A DNA stretch of 64,000 nucleotides from Sipunculus nudus (taxonomy: Eukaryota; Annelida; Sipuncula; Golfingiida; Sipunculidae): the NCBI GenBank assembly GCA_026874595.1, contig CM049308.1, positions 74,434,624 to 74,498,623 on the forward strand, read 5' to 3'. The notes under the pieces were generated by a model. The model saw only the letters and a list, made by a program, of their open reading frames with translations. It was not told the DNA's origin and searched no databases. The first letter of the stretch is position 1. Every line of letters starts with the position of its first letter. This document shows positions 12,760 to 25,410 of this stretch, piece after piece. The translations under genes were made by a program, and so were the position numbers.

Positions 12760-12776
12760 CCGCAAGAGGGCAGCAC
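12760..12776 (+). promoter_or_regulatory. CTCF-like motif upstream of RALGAPA start
   Basis: CCGCAAGAGGGCAGCAC resembles the bilaterian CTCF core CCAsyAGrkGGCrs. It lies 113 bp upstream of the RALGAPA ATG, a promoter-proximal position. A sequence match alone does not show binding. Confidence 0.35.
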
Positions 12777-14487
12777 TATTCATATTATGGCACAAAACAA
12801 GTGCTCGCGTGTTAAATAATCAAGCTCTTGTTTTCTTGTAGAATCCATGTTGAATATTTCGTAATAAACTCTGAATACATTTTATTGATGTTCTAAGCAG
12901 CTGTATACATAAAAGTATTAGGTTAAAGATGGCTGAAATTATAGGTATAATTAAAGAATGTCCTTTTTTTTTCACTTTTTTATTTAGATTTTTTATTGGC
13001 TTATAAAATTGGATATAGGTTTCCCTGAGGATTAGTTCAATTATTTATATAAACGAAAATATTCTGTCAACTTTTTATTGGTGTTACCTCTTAAAATGTT
13101 ACAGTTATTCAAAACCTAGATCAATCATTTGTTACATGTCTAACCTTATAAAATTAACGATTCAATGTATATTTTTCTCAAGCTTATTTAAATTTAAAAT
13201 GTCCATGAGAGACTAATAACATAGGCATTTTATTTGAAGTATATAAATTTATAAAACTTATAGACTGATATGGTTTATAATTTTAAAAAAAAATCGTTTT
13301 AAAATCTGTTTAAATATTGAACATCTACTTAAGATTTAGGACTATTTAAGCCAATCAGTATCAAAATTTAAGTAGCATTTAGTTATCTCTTCACTTGTAC
13401 AAAATAAACAACTCAAGGCAAATGTAAGCTTGCATTTTCAAATGCAATGGCATCTGCTTATGAAAATACCCATGTATTAATTTAACTGATTAACATTAAA
13501 ATGCAGTGAAAAAAAAAATTGTTTTTCAATTTCAAATACTATTCTATATAAAGTGTCCAATTCTATGTATTTCATATATTATTCATAACAATATACCCAC
13601 ATATTTTAACAACAGGTGGTAAAGTGGAGTTCAGGTGCAAATCTATTTGTAAGTGCATTTTCATATGAATGTGATCATATATATGTATATAAATCAATTT
13701 TAATATTTGCGTTTATATTATTTGAACAACTGCATTTGCTTTTTATAATGCGCTGAATTGTATTTCAACCCAACATTGACAGGGTTACAATCAGACATAA
13801 ATAATATGCTACAATTATTTATTACATAATATTTTAGATAATAGATATGAATAGTATGTAAATTCGTATTGATCAGGGTCGTTTAAAAAATTTCCTATTG
13901 TCCTTTAGTTCAATCTAGCTGCGGGATGCCATTGGTATTTATAACAGTTCTTCATTATTTTCATTGGCATTTCTAACATATATTGAAATATTTTTAATAG
14001 GTGTAGACATAAATAGGCCTACTAAGTATATCTTGTTCAACTAGCACAAACTTAAATAAAATGTTGTAATTTGTTTTGCATATTATATACGCTTATATAA
14101 TTTCCATAACCTTAATTGCAAAACGTTATGTTAGGCCTTTATCATTTATTGAATATGCATATAGGTGAAAGACATTTTAATTGATGCTATAGCTTCTCAA
14201 ACTATTTAGTAAAATGTTTAAAAAATCAAGTAAAGTTCAATGTTAATTCATGGAATATTTCATATTTAGGTGCACGTTTGTACATCGTGTTTAAAAAAAC
14301 ATTTTTCAAATGATTCGGATTTTTATTTTTTTAGCTCTTTAAGACACAGTTTTGAACCCATTTAAATGTTTTCATTGGAAAATTTGAGAACATATTATTA
14401 ATATTTATAGGACAAATATATCTAGCAAATATTATTTTTTTAAATATTTTGGATGTTTGTAGATTTCGTTAAATATTTTTCATAACA
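12777..14487. other. Intergenic A+T-rich DNA, no gene seen
   Basis: Low-complexity A+T-rich sequence. The RALGAPA 5' UTR and promoter should fall in its first part, but no clear TATA box or initiator could be assigned. Confidence 0.5.
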
Positions 14488-14869
14488 TACTGTGTTTGGC
14501 TTTATTTTTGCGAGGCTAAAATTTCACGGTTTCGAGAGGGTTTCATTTTCGCGATTGCGCCAGAACCTGTTAAATCTGAGTATAGCACGATCTGTATTAA
14601 TTTAAAGTTTAGAATAAAATCCTAAAATAATTTACTAATTTCCGGTTCACTCATTGAATCAGGACTTGTCAATAAGTATCACAGTCTGTGTGTACGGCTA
14701 ATGCATGGGCCAGTTTCGAAACCAGGCACAAATTAGGTATCTGATGAGGTTGTTTTCAGAAGTCATCTTATAGTTGATGGGCATCTTATTCCCTAGTTTC
14801 ATATTCGCGATTATTTCACATTCGCGAATATCGCGAAAACCCTCGTGAATAAAAAGGCAACCACACTAT
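14488..14869. mobile_element. Short MITE with imperfect terminal inverted repeats and cgcgaa motifs
   Basis: The left end ATACTGTGTTTGGCTTTATT and the reverse complement of the right end, ATAGTGTGGTTGCCTTTTTA, align over about 28 bp, both followed by a CGAGG block. Subterminal ttcgcga repeats are present on both sides. There is no coding capacity. Confidence 0.5.
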
Positions 14870-15529
14870 GAAAAATTCAATTATGTTTAATATCTATAAT
14901 GATTCAGTGAACCTTTTTTTAATCATGGTTTTGATTATGTAACATGCTTTATAATAAGTTTTATTTAGGAGTGTGAAGTCGGAATATTTATTTTGATTCA
15001 ACAGAAGGTTAAATTAATTAGGTGAAACTTGAAAATGGCCCAATTTATACATGCATGCAATTCCAGCAAATATTTTCTACATTTAGTTCTTTTTAAAATA
15101 ATAACATTATTTATTGCTATGACCATATTCCGAAGATTTACATATATTTTATTTAAGCTGAATGAAGGCTGTATTTGTCTCATAAAAAATTGATACTATG
15201 AATTTATTTCAAGGTATACGTGCATGTTCATACACAGAAATAGGGGCCTACCTATAATCATAAGCGACACAGAGAACTACGAAACCCTATGAATAGAGTG
15301 CCTCAAATATAGAAATATGTAATATCAATAAATATATGCAGATCTGTGCGGCTGTGCCGCCGTTGCAATAATGCACACGTGAACGCCCCTGAAGCAGAAA
15401 TTTTAGAAGTATAGAAAAGAGACCACTCCATGGTAAAGACTGAAAGTTTAAGCTGAGAACCAGACTACTATCAACTAACCGGAAGTGCATAGAAAACGGG
15501 AAAATAGAATGCTGTTATTTGTAACAAAA
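14870..15529. other. Intergenic DNA, no gene seen
   Basis: No conserved frame. The frames of 61-67 codons here have no recognisable similarity. Confidence 0.5.
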
Positions 15530-15584
15530 ATCCCCAAAATAGGTCGGCATTAGATAGAGTACGCCTACTGTAGTCATGAATTAT
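15530..15584 (+). repeat. Satellite-like seed sequence, inverted partner of 25820-25872
   Basis: Contains agagtacgcctactgtagt, the core of the satellite unit, in the non-array context ggtcggcatta...tcatgaatta. The same context in reverse complement is at 25820-25872, beyond the other array. Confidence 0.7.
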
Positions 15585-15597
15585 TAATAACCACCAA

Positions 15598-15666
15598 CCA
15601 ATCAGCGGTCGCTGCACTCGCAACTTATCGGTACTTGCCTATCCTCCAAGCAGTTGCATATTTAAG
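15598..15666 (+). promoter_or_regulatory. Putative Pol II promoter: CCAAT box and TATA-like box
   Basis: CCAATCAG at 15598-15605 and ATATTTAAG at 15658-15666 are spaced as in a classic core promoter reading toward the plus-strand satellite array. Transcription would start near 15685-15695, inside the first copy of the 205-bp direct repeat. No conserved downstream gene is visible. Confidence 0.35.
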
Positions 15667-15670
15667 TATG

Positions 15671-15878
15671 CCTTACAGTAGTTTCCTCTCTGGACTGTTA
15701 AAGCGGGAGGGAAAAAATATATACTTTTTCACTAAAAAAAAGAGAAAAAGTGCTGTGCATGTGCTGCTAAAAAACAGATTGAAAGAAGCGTAATGAATTA
15801 GCATCGTTTTCAGTAACTCCAAAAATAAAAGAGTGACTATTTTTAAAAAGAGTGATTTGGCAGGCCTGCTGACATTCA
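15671..15878 (+). repeat. 205-bp direct repeat, copy 1
   Basis: Nearly identical to 18561-18766, with only a few substitutions and small indels (for example tgctgctaaaaaacag versus tgctgctataacag). In this copy the last bases ttca run directly into the satellite array; in copy 2 they run into unrelated sequence. Confidence 0.9.
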
Positions 15879-17502
15879 TAACATGCAGTACGCCAACTTT
15901 AGTACCTCTCTATATCATATTTATAACATGCAGTACACCCGCTATAATATGGCTCTAATGAGATGCAGTACGCCTGCTTTAGTAGTCCTCTATATCCCAT
16001 ATATAACATGCAGTTAGGCTACTGTAGTGGATCTAAATAGATGCAGTACACCTATCCTATTTATAATATGCAGTACGCCTACGGTAGTACCCATATATAT
16101 CTTGCAGTATGGCTACTGTAGTAGCCCTCTATATCCCCTATATAACATGCAGTACGCCTACTGTAGTGGCTCTAATTACTGCAGTATTCCTACTGTAGTA
16201 GCCCTCTATATCCCGTATATAATATGCAGTACGCCTACTGTAGTGGTTCTAATTAGATGCAGTAGGCCTATTGTAGTAGCCCTCTATGACCCATGTATAA
16301 CATGCAGTGCGGCTACTGTAGTAGCCCTTTATATCATATATATAACATGCAGCACGGCTACTGTAGTGGTTCTAATTAGATGCAGTACGCCTACTGTAGT
16401 AGCCCTCTATATCCAATATATAACATGCAGTACGGCTACTGTAGTAGCCCTCTATATCAAATACATAACATGCAGTACGCCTACTGTAGTAGCCCTCTAT
16501 ATCCCATATATAACATGCAGTACGCCTACTGTAGTAGCCCTCTATATCATATATATAACATGCAGTACGCCTACTGTAGTAGCCCTCTATAACCCATATA
16601 TAACATGCAGTACGCCTACTGTAGTAGCCCTCTATATCATATATATAACATGCAGTACGCCTACTGTAGTGGTCCTAATTAGATGCAGTACGCCTATTGT
16701 AGTAGCCCTCTATATCATATATATAAAATGCAGTACGCCTACTGTAGTGGCCCTCCATATCATATATGTAACATGCAGTACGCCTATTGTAGTATCCCTA
16801 TAAATCATACATATAAGATGCAGTACGCCTACTGTAGTACCCCTTTATATCCCATATACAACATGCAGTACGCCTACTGTAGAAGCCCTCTATATCCAAT
16901 ATATAACATGCAGTACGCCTACTGTAGTGGTTCTTATTAGCTGCAGTACGCCTATTGTAGTAGCCCTCTAGGACCCATGTATAACATGCAGTGCGGCTAC
17001 TGTAGTAGCCCTCTATATCATATATATAACATGCAGTACGGCTACTGTAGTGGTTCTAATTAGAAGCAGTACGCCTACTTTAGTAGCCCTCTATATCCCA
17101 TATATAACATGCAGTACGCCTACTGTAGTAGCCCTCTATATCCCATATTTAACATGCAGTACGCCTACTGTAGTAGCCCTCTAAATCATATATATAACAT
17201 GCAGTACTCCTACTGTAGTGGTTCTAATTAGATGCAGTACGCCTATTGTAGTAGCCCTCTATATCCCATATATAACATGCAGTACGGCTACTGTAGTAGC
17301 CCTCTATATCATATATATAACATGCAGTACGCCTACTGTAGTAGCCATCTATATCATATATATATATCATGCAGTACGCCTACTGTAGTAGCACAAATGA
17401 GATGCAGTGCGCCTACTGTAGTAGCCCTCTATATAATATATATAACATGCAGTACGCCTACTGTAGTAGCCTTCTATATCCCATATATAACATGCAGTAC
17501 GG
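15879..17502 (+). repeat. Satellite array, plus orientation (45-bp and 33-bp units)
   Basis: About 38 units. The long unit is atgcagtacgcctactgtag plus tagccctctatatcatatatataac (45 bp). The short unit shares the first 20 bp, then tggttctaattag (33 bp). The first few units carry diagnostic variants (gccaactttagtacc, acacccgctataatatgg, gttaggctactg) that recur in order in the minus array. Frames of 258 codons (16027-16803) and others run through it because both unit lengths are multiples of three. Confidence 0.95.
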
Positions 17503-18560
17503 TTTCTTTGTTAAAAAATATAGCCTGATCCCCAGTTAGCACAAACATTTTGTGAAACTGTTAAGAAACTGTTCTTAAAATTTTTCCAAAACAGTATGTG
17601 GCTTAAAAGTGTAAAATTTAAGATGTTCTCCGGAATCATATAAATTAATAATAGAACAGAAATATTTCCTTCCTACATAAATTATTTTGATTAAGCTAAA
17701 ATTAAAATTTAAAGATACTGTTATAAACTATATCAATGTTTTTGAAACATCACATGCCTTATTTTCAATCTTTCATAGTTATGCAGTTTTACCTTTTTTT
17801 AATTTTTGAAATATTTTGAAAGTGTTTTTATAATGTTTTAGGCAAATTGTTTGTGCAATGTTCCATATAGGCCTATACGTTAGGCGATCAGTATTCAGCA
17901 AGCCTTGGAGAGTTATATGCGTTGAATATATAGCACCCTATAATGCATGGATAAAAATAAGTTTCATTATTTTTGTATGTAGTACCTTAATGGATATAAA
18001 AAATAGTTTTATTAATACAAAACCTAATAGACATTAAATTATTTTGATAAAATTACGAAATTTTAAATGCTTTTATATTATATTTATGAAATAACATTCG
18101 ATATTAAAATATTACGTCACAATATGATATATAATGTATTACATTTGAATGTACATTTAAACATTTATTTATTTATTTTTTTTTATATTTTATATATCAT
18201 TATGTTAAATTAGTAATATACATTATGATTTTATTCAAAATCATAAATATTACTTAAATTTAAATTTGGAATGATGCAAGACTTTTTCTGTGTCATTGTT
18301 GGTTGGTGCTATTGTCTAGATTTCCGCATTTTATGCATTTTGAACATCATCTGTCACTTCAGGATGACTTCCGAGAGGCTTCCGACGCATAAAAAATGCT
18401 TTAATTTTCATATATGGGAATATACGTTTGTGAGACTTTCTGGTTTTACCAAGGGGGCCGATATCTTCAATATTAACAAAAAAGTCTTGGTATGATCGTC
18501 ATTTTTTTTTAATTATACCAAAAATTGAAATGGCTTCCGACTTCCGAGTTTTATTTATTG
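17503..18560. other. Spacer between satellite array and second direct repeat
   Basis: A+T-rich, with a run of a/t near 18166-18200. No gene recognised. Confidence 0.5.
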
Positions 18561-18766
18561 CCCTACAGTAGTTTCCTCTCTGGACTGTTAAAGCGGGAGA
18601 GAAAAAATATATACTTTTTCACTAAAAAAAAGAGAAAAAGTGCTGTGCATGTGCTGCTATAACAGATTGAAAGAAGCGATATGAATTAGCATCGTTTTCA
18701 GTAACTCCAAAAATAAAAGAGTGACTATTTTTAAAAAGAGTGATTTGGCAGGCCTGCTGACATTCA
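18561..18766 (+). repeat. 205-bp direct repeat, copy 2
   Basis: Second copy of 15671-15878, starting ctacagtagtttcctctctg and ending gcctgctgacattca. It is not followed by satellite units. Confidence 0.9.
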
Positions 18767-19607
18767 ACGATTAGTAACAAAATATCAAATATTGGCAAGG
18801 CTTAATCGTGGAAAATATTATGAAATGAAATTAAAACAAAATTCAATCATCAAAATATTAGTGTAATATGAGAACCCTGTGTTTTTTTTTTTTTTTGCAG
18901 CTCACAAGCTACACATATAAAATCTTGTTGATAACATTAATGGTGTTGTATGGTCGAATCCACAAGGTTTGGATATATATTTTCATATTTTACCCACAAA
19001 ATCAGTAGGCCTAAATCTAGAAAATAATAATACTTTAAAGTTAAATTAAACGGATACTGTTCAGAGCAAAAAAAAAATATTTAAAGGAACAACAACACAT
19101 GCAGTACACGTTTCGAGTAAAACGTCTGATTTCATTTTAGAGAAATCGGATTATTTTGTCACAGTATAGTTTACCGAACTGACGGTTTCTGAACTGCAAG
19201 TTTCGGACTAGGACATTTTAAAACCAGAATATGGGTAGTCAACAAGCCACTATGTGTATCCGCAGAAATCAGAGTGGGACGGGTGAAGTGAGGCATGGAT
19301 TAAGTGGCAAGGGAAATGGAGCGTGGTGTGTTGCATATTAGCATGGATGTCTGCAGCTCAAACGTGAATGTAGGTGGTACCACATGTCATAAAATCAAGA
19401 AAATTGTCCAGGATGTATAAACCTGCAAAATTTCAGGTGGATAAGTCAACCCACTGCTGAGATATGAGTGATTTTATCCCAAGGCAGATCACAGATTGAT
19501 GCTGTGCATAAGCGGTTGCAGGTGGCGCCACCAGTTTTGTCTATGATGAAGAGCTATGTGAGATCTATACACAAGCAAAATTTTGGCCCAATCGTGAATG
19601 TATATTA
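18767..19607. other. Intergenic DNA with a T tract and a ggtggcgccacc motif
   Basis: Holds a T tract at 18881-18895. The palindromic ggtggcgccaccag near 19521-19535 resembles the one in the 338-bp modules and at 57.7-57.9 kb. No gene. Confidence 0.5.
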
Positions 19608-20966
19608 TGCAATTTAAAAGAAGATAATGCCACAACATGGCATCTTCAAGATTATTCCTTGAATCACTATTAAAAATTTTGTAATTTGGAGTTTTATGTA
19701 CATGCTTAATTTTATTCACCGAAATGAAAAATTCAGTAAATTTCATAAAATAAAAACATCTTTTCAAATAAAGTTTACACACTGTTGGCCGAAGGAGGGA
19801 CAAACAAGATCATTGTGCTAATTACTATCTCAGCTATATTTTATTACTGGAATTAATAGTCAATTTCACACCTGGTGAAGTTTTTACTCTTCTGAAGTAA
19901 GGAATTACTTATCTGATGAACATCCACACTTTCATAGCAATACACCACTTTGTGGACACAATTAAATGTGCACTTCTATAATTGTAACCTTGATCTAAAA
20001 TGCAGCATAGTCTAGAATAAGAATGAATCAAATACAGAAAATTATACCATTCATCTAGTTTATGCACCAGCTTGGGGCACCAGCTTGGGGGGGGGGAGTG
20101 CAGGGCAGAGGGGAAGCCCGCTGGTAGTGGCCAAGCTGAGCCAAGGCAAGCTGTCTGGAGAGGGTTACATAACACAAATGAATGCTGTACTACTAGGTGG
20201 GCTTGATGTAAACAACACTTGACATGGTGTATGAAAACTTGAATAAAAGCTTTCCTTTTCATTCAATTCCTTTGAAATTTCAGATTTTAAAAGATTAAAT
20301 CCTTATGTATATATGCTGTAAAAATTAAATCAACAGTGCTTACCTGGAAAAAATGTGCCGTAGCCAAGGATGGACAAAATTTATTGTATTGTTTTTTTTT
20401 ATTTATGCTAAAAACTTAAAAAATTTGCAAAAGTCAGATCTAATTTTAGGTAAACAATTGAATCTTGATTAAAAATAAATAAAGTTATATCCCTGTAAAA
20501 AATTTTCCAGCTTAAGCAATTCTCATGTTAAGTGAATAAATTTATTTCCTGAAAAAACTGCAAAATATTTGGGCCCATAACTTAAAAAAATATGCAATAC
20601 TGACCTAATTTTTTGTATGTTCATAGAAAATGTATGAAAGAATACGAATACTAAATATGATCAAAAACAGATAGGTGGTGTTGATATAAGGTAGCCTTGA
20701 AGTGTAACAATGGCTTTTTTTTATGGAAAATGGAGGTATTTCCTTAATATTTCGAAGGAACGAAGTCCTAGTGACCCAATTTTCAGTATGGTAGGAGATT
20801 TGGGGGACATCTAACTGTATGCAAAACTTTGGATTCATAGGTCCAACAGTTTTAAATGTTCCCATGTTAACAGCCGGACGGCCGGATGGCCAAATGGACG
20901 GATGACGGACAAAGTACCATGACTCTAGCTCAGATGACTTAGCTATGATAGTCAGCTGAGCTAAAA
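19608..20966 (-). mobile_element. AGCTCAGCTGA element, 3'-truncated copy
   Basis: On the minus strand it starts TTTTAGCTCAGCTGACTATC and has the GTCCGTC-type tract, then follows the body of the 4603-6505 copy down to the atgccacaacatggcat block near 19625. The 3' tail with the GACCCATGGGTC palindrome is missing. Confidence 0.7.
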
Positions 20967-21282
20967 TTGCCAACTTGTGACCACGACAACATGCTGGTGT
21001 GTTTCAGAATATACAGAGGATCCACTTTTGCAGAAAGACAAAATGAAAATAATAATAGTTAATACCTACAATTTCTAAAAAAAAAAAATCTGTTTACTTT
21101 GAATTTGTTACACTTGAACTGCGTTTGGGAGTTAACCATTTAATAAGCATAATTTGTAGACAAACATACATATAAAGTTAAAGGGAATTGACTATTTACC
21201 TGAACTGACCGTAACTGACATTAAGCTAAATGAAGTAAACATAAAATTTGATTACACCGAGGCAATAATCAATTTTACAAAC
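20967..21282. other. Short intergenic spacer, no gene seen
   Basis: A+T-rich with an A tract at 21079-21088. Confidence 0.5.
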
Positions 21283-24200
21283 AGGCTACTGCATCTAATT
21301 ATAACCACTACAGTAGGCGTACTGCATGTTATATATATGAAATAGAGGGCTACTACAATAGGCGTACTGCATCTAATCAGAACCACTACAGTAGGCGTAC
21401 TGCATGTTATATATTGGACATAGAGGGCTACTACAGTAGGCGTACTGCATGTTATATATATGATATAGAGGGCTACTACAATAGGCGTACTGCATCTAAT
21501 TAGAACCACTACAGTAGGCGTACTGCATCTAATTAGAACCACTACAGTAGGCGTACTGCATGTTAAATATGGGATATAGAGGGCTACTACAGTAGGCGTA
21601 CTGCATGTTATATACGGGATATAGAGGGCTACTACAGTAGGCGTACTGCATGTTATATATTGGATATAGAGGGCTACTACAGTAGCCGTACTGCATGTTA
21701 TATATGGGTTATAGATGGCTACTACAATAGGCCTACTGCATCTAATTAGAACCACTACAGTAGGCGTACTGCATGTTATATATATGATATAGAGGGCTAC
21801 TACAATAGGCGTACTGCATCTAATCAGAACCACTACAGTAGGCGTACTGCATGTTATATATTGGACATAGAGGGCTACTACAGTAGGCGTACTGCATGTT
21901 ATATATATGATATAGAGGGCTACTACAATAGGCGTACTGCATCTATAATTAGAACCACTACAGTAGGCGTACTGCATGTTACATAAATGATATAGAGGGC
22001 TACTACAGTAGGCGTACTGCATGTTATATATGGGTTATAGAGGGCTACTACAGTAGGAGTACTGCATGTTATACATGGGTCATAGAGGGCTACTACAATA
22101 GGCCTACTGCATCTAATTAGAACCACTACAGTAGGCGTACTGCATATTATATACGGGATATAGAGGGCTACTACAGTAGGAATACTGCATTATTTAGAGC
22201 CACTACAGTAGGCGTACTGCATGTGATATAGGGGATATAGAGGGCTACTACAGTAGCCAAACTGCAAGATATATATGGGTACTACCGTAGGCGTACTGCA
22301 TATTATAAATAGGATAGGTGTACTGCATCTATTTAGATCCACTACAGTAGCCTAACTGCATGTTATATATGGGATATAGAAGACTACTAAAGCAGGCGTA
22401 CTGCATCTCATTAGAGCCATATTATAGCGGGTGTACTGCATGTTATAAATATGATATAGATAGGTACTAAAGTTGGCGTACTGCATGTTATGTATAGGTT
22501 ATAGAGAGGCGTACTTCATGTTATAAATAGAATATAGAGAGGTACTACAGTAGGCGTACTGCATGTTATATATGGGATATAGAGGGCTACTACAGTAGGC
22601 GTACTGCATGTTATATATGGGATATAGAGGGCTACTACAGTAGCCGTACTGCATGTTATATATGGGATTTAGAGGGCTACTACAATAGGCGTACTGCATG
22701 TTATATGTATGATTTATAGGGATACTACAATAGGCGTACTGCATGTTACATATATGATATGGAGGGCCACTACAGTAGGCGTACTGCATTTAGTATATAT
22801 GATATAGAGGGCTACTACAATAGGCGTACTGCATCTAATTAGGACCACTACAGTAGGCGTACTGCATGTTATATATATGATATAGAGGGCTACTACAGTA
22901 GGCGTACTGCATGTTATATATGGGTTATAGAGGGCTACTACAGTAGGCGTACTGCATGTTATACATGGGTCATAGAGGGCTACTACAATAGGCCTACTGC
23001 ATCTAATTAGAACCACTACAGTAGGCGTACTGCATATTATATACGGGATATAGAGGGCTACTACAATAGGCGTACTGCATCTAATCAGAAACACTACAGT
23101 AGGCGTACTGCATGTTATTTATTGGACATAGAGGGCTACTACAGTAGGCGTACTGCATGTTATATACATGATATAGAGGGCAACTACAGTAGCCGTACTG
23201 CATTTTATATATGCGTTAAAGAGGGCTACTACAATAGCCCTACTGCATCTAATTAGAACCACTACAGTAGCCGTACTGCATGTTATATATATGATATAGA
23301 GGGCTACTACAGTAGCCGTACTGCATGTTATAAATGGGTCATAGAGGGCTACTACAATAGGCGTACTGTATCTAATCAGAACCACTACAGTAGGCGTACT
23401 GCATGTTATACATTGGATATAGAGGGCTACTACAGTAGGCGTACTGCATGTTATGTATATGATATAGAGGGCTACTACAGTAGCCGTTCTGCATGTTATA
23501 TATGGGTTATAGAGGGCTACTACAATAGGCCTACTGCAGCTAATAAGAACCACTACAGTAGGCGTACTGCATGTTATATATTGGATATAGAGGGCTTCTA
23601 CAGTAGGCGTACTGCATGTTATATATGGGATATAAAGGGGTACTACAGTAGGCGTACTGCATCTTATAAAATGGATATAGAGGGCTACTACAGTAGCCGT
23701 ACTGCATGTTATATATGGGTTATAGAGGGCTACTACAATAAACGTACTGCATGTTATATGTATGATTTATAGGGATACTACAATAGGCGTACTGCATGTT
23801 ACATATATGATATGGAGGGCCACTACAGTAGGCGTACTGCATTTTATATTATGATATAGAGGGCTACTACAGTAGCCGTACTGCATGTTATATATTGGAT
23901 ATAGAGGGCTACTACAGTAGGCGTACTGCATCTAATTAGAACCACTACAGTAGCCGTGCTGCATGTTATATATATGATATAAAGGGCTACTACAGTAGCC
24001 GCACTGCATGTTATACATGGGTCATAGAGGGCTACTACAATAGGCCTACTGCATCTAATTAGAACCACTACAGTAGGCGTACTGCATATTATATACGGGA
24101 TATAGAGGGCTACTACAGTAGGAATACTGCAGTAATTAGAGCCACTACAGTAGGCGTACTGCATGTTATATAGGGGATATAGAGGGCTACTACAGTAGCC

Positions 24201-24650
24201 ATACTGCAAGATATATATGGGTACTACCGTAGGCGTACTGCATATTATAAATAGGATAGGTGTACTGCATCTATTTAGATCCACTACAGTAGCCTAACTG
24301 CATGTTATATATGGGATATAGAGGACTACTAAAGCAGGCGTACTGCATCTCATTAGAGCCATATTATAGCGGGTGTACTGCATGTTATAAATATGATATA
24401 GATAGGTACTAAAGTTGGCGTACTGCATGTTATGTATAGGTTATAGAGAGGCGTACTTCATGTTATAAATAGAATATAGAGAGGTACTACAGTAGGCGTA
24501 CTGCATGTTATATATGGGATATAGAGGGCTACTACAGTAGGCGTAATGCATGTTATATATGGGATATAGAGGGCTACTACAGTATCCGTACTGCATGTTA
24601 TATATGGGATTTAGAGGGCTACTACACTAGGTGTATTGCATCTTATGAGA
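21283..24650 (-). repeat. Satellite array, minus orientation (45-bp and 33-bp units)
   Basis: About 80 units of the same satellite in reverse orientation (gttatatatatgatatagag plus ggctactacagtaggcgtactgcat). It has higher-order structure: the diagnostic block actgcaagatatatatgggt occurs at 22261 and again at 24203 (offset 1942), and gatttatagggatactac occurs at 22711 and 23764 (offset 1053). Frames of 256, 146, 144 and 126 codons run through it on the minus strand. One, starting at 24284, begins with the same residues as the frame starting at 16027. Confidence 0.95.
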
Positions 24651-25290
24651 TCCCCTGTAAAAGCATATAGGCTTTGAAGCCGGGGGAGGGGGCACTTTTT
24701 GGTCAAAGGGTGGTGGTTAGTGTGATCTTTCTTTGAGAAATTAGTTAAATTCCACTGTATTTCTTCTCAATCTACATCCTCAGATACAAAAAAAATGGGA
24801 CACAAGTTATTTGGTGTTTTTAGTTATATAGGTCATAACTGTGTATTTTTATAGATAAAGGAATTAAAAATGCAATTCATTTGAGTGAAATGGTATGTCC
24901 TTTGCCTTATAGTATGCCTCTGTTTGTTTCGTGTTTTATACCGTTGCACGCCTACGGTTTTAAGTAATGTTAAAAACCAAGTATAATATCTGAATATTTC
25001 TCAAGATTTGAAGAAGACCATATTAATTAGGGTATGAATATTATTACTTTGGTTCACATAATTATATATAAATTCAGTATTTAATATTTTGTTATTTTTC
25101 GTGTGATGCAGCATTTGATTGAAAGTCAGAGAATGGTCAAAATATTGCATTGAAAATACATGTTTTTTTTTTGTTTTTTTTTAATTCAATTTTTCCAAAC
25201 CGTATCAGGGGGATACCCCCTGCCACTCCCAGTCGCTTTCATGCGCTTACTCGCCCTAAATCTGGCTACACCTGCAGAATGCGCCCCCTC
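24651..25290. other. Intergenic DNA after the minus array
   Basis: No gene. A gc-rich fragment at 25203-25290 (ggataccccctgccactccc) looks like part of a degraded repeat. Confidence 0.5.
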
Positions 25291-25291
25291 A

Positions 25292-25363
<72 letters not shown>

Positions 25364-25410
25364 TATATATTTATATATATATAAATATATATATACAATC
25401 CCCCCCCCCC
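25291..25410. repeat. (AT)n microsatellite followed by poly-C
   Basis: About 100 bp of at repeats with a few interruptions, then thirteen or so c residues near 25399-25411. Frames through it are YIYI artefacts. Confidence 0.95.

Noticed and set aside
12542-12776. Upstream ATG at 12776 as RALGAPA start
   Set aside because: The 43 extra residues do not resemble the family, and MFSKK at 12647 aligns with the known N-terminus.
16027-16803. 258-codon open frame as a real protein gene
   Set aside because: It is a read-through of the satellite; openness follows from 3n unit lengths. No signal peptide, domain or splice context supports translation, so it is reported only as a structural curiosity.
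15879-24650. CRISPR-like array
   Set aside because: The regular repeats have no unique spacers; every base belongs to the 45- or 33-bp units, and the DNA is animal.
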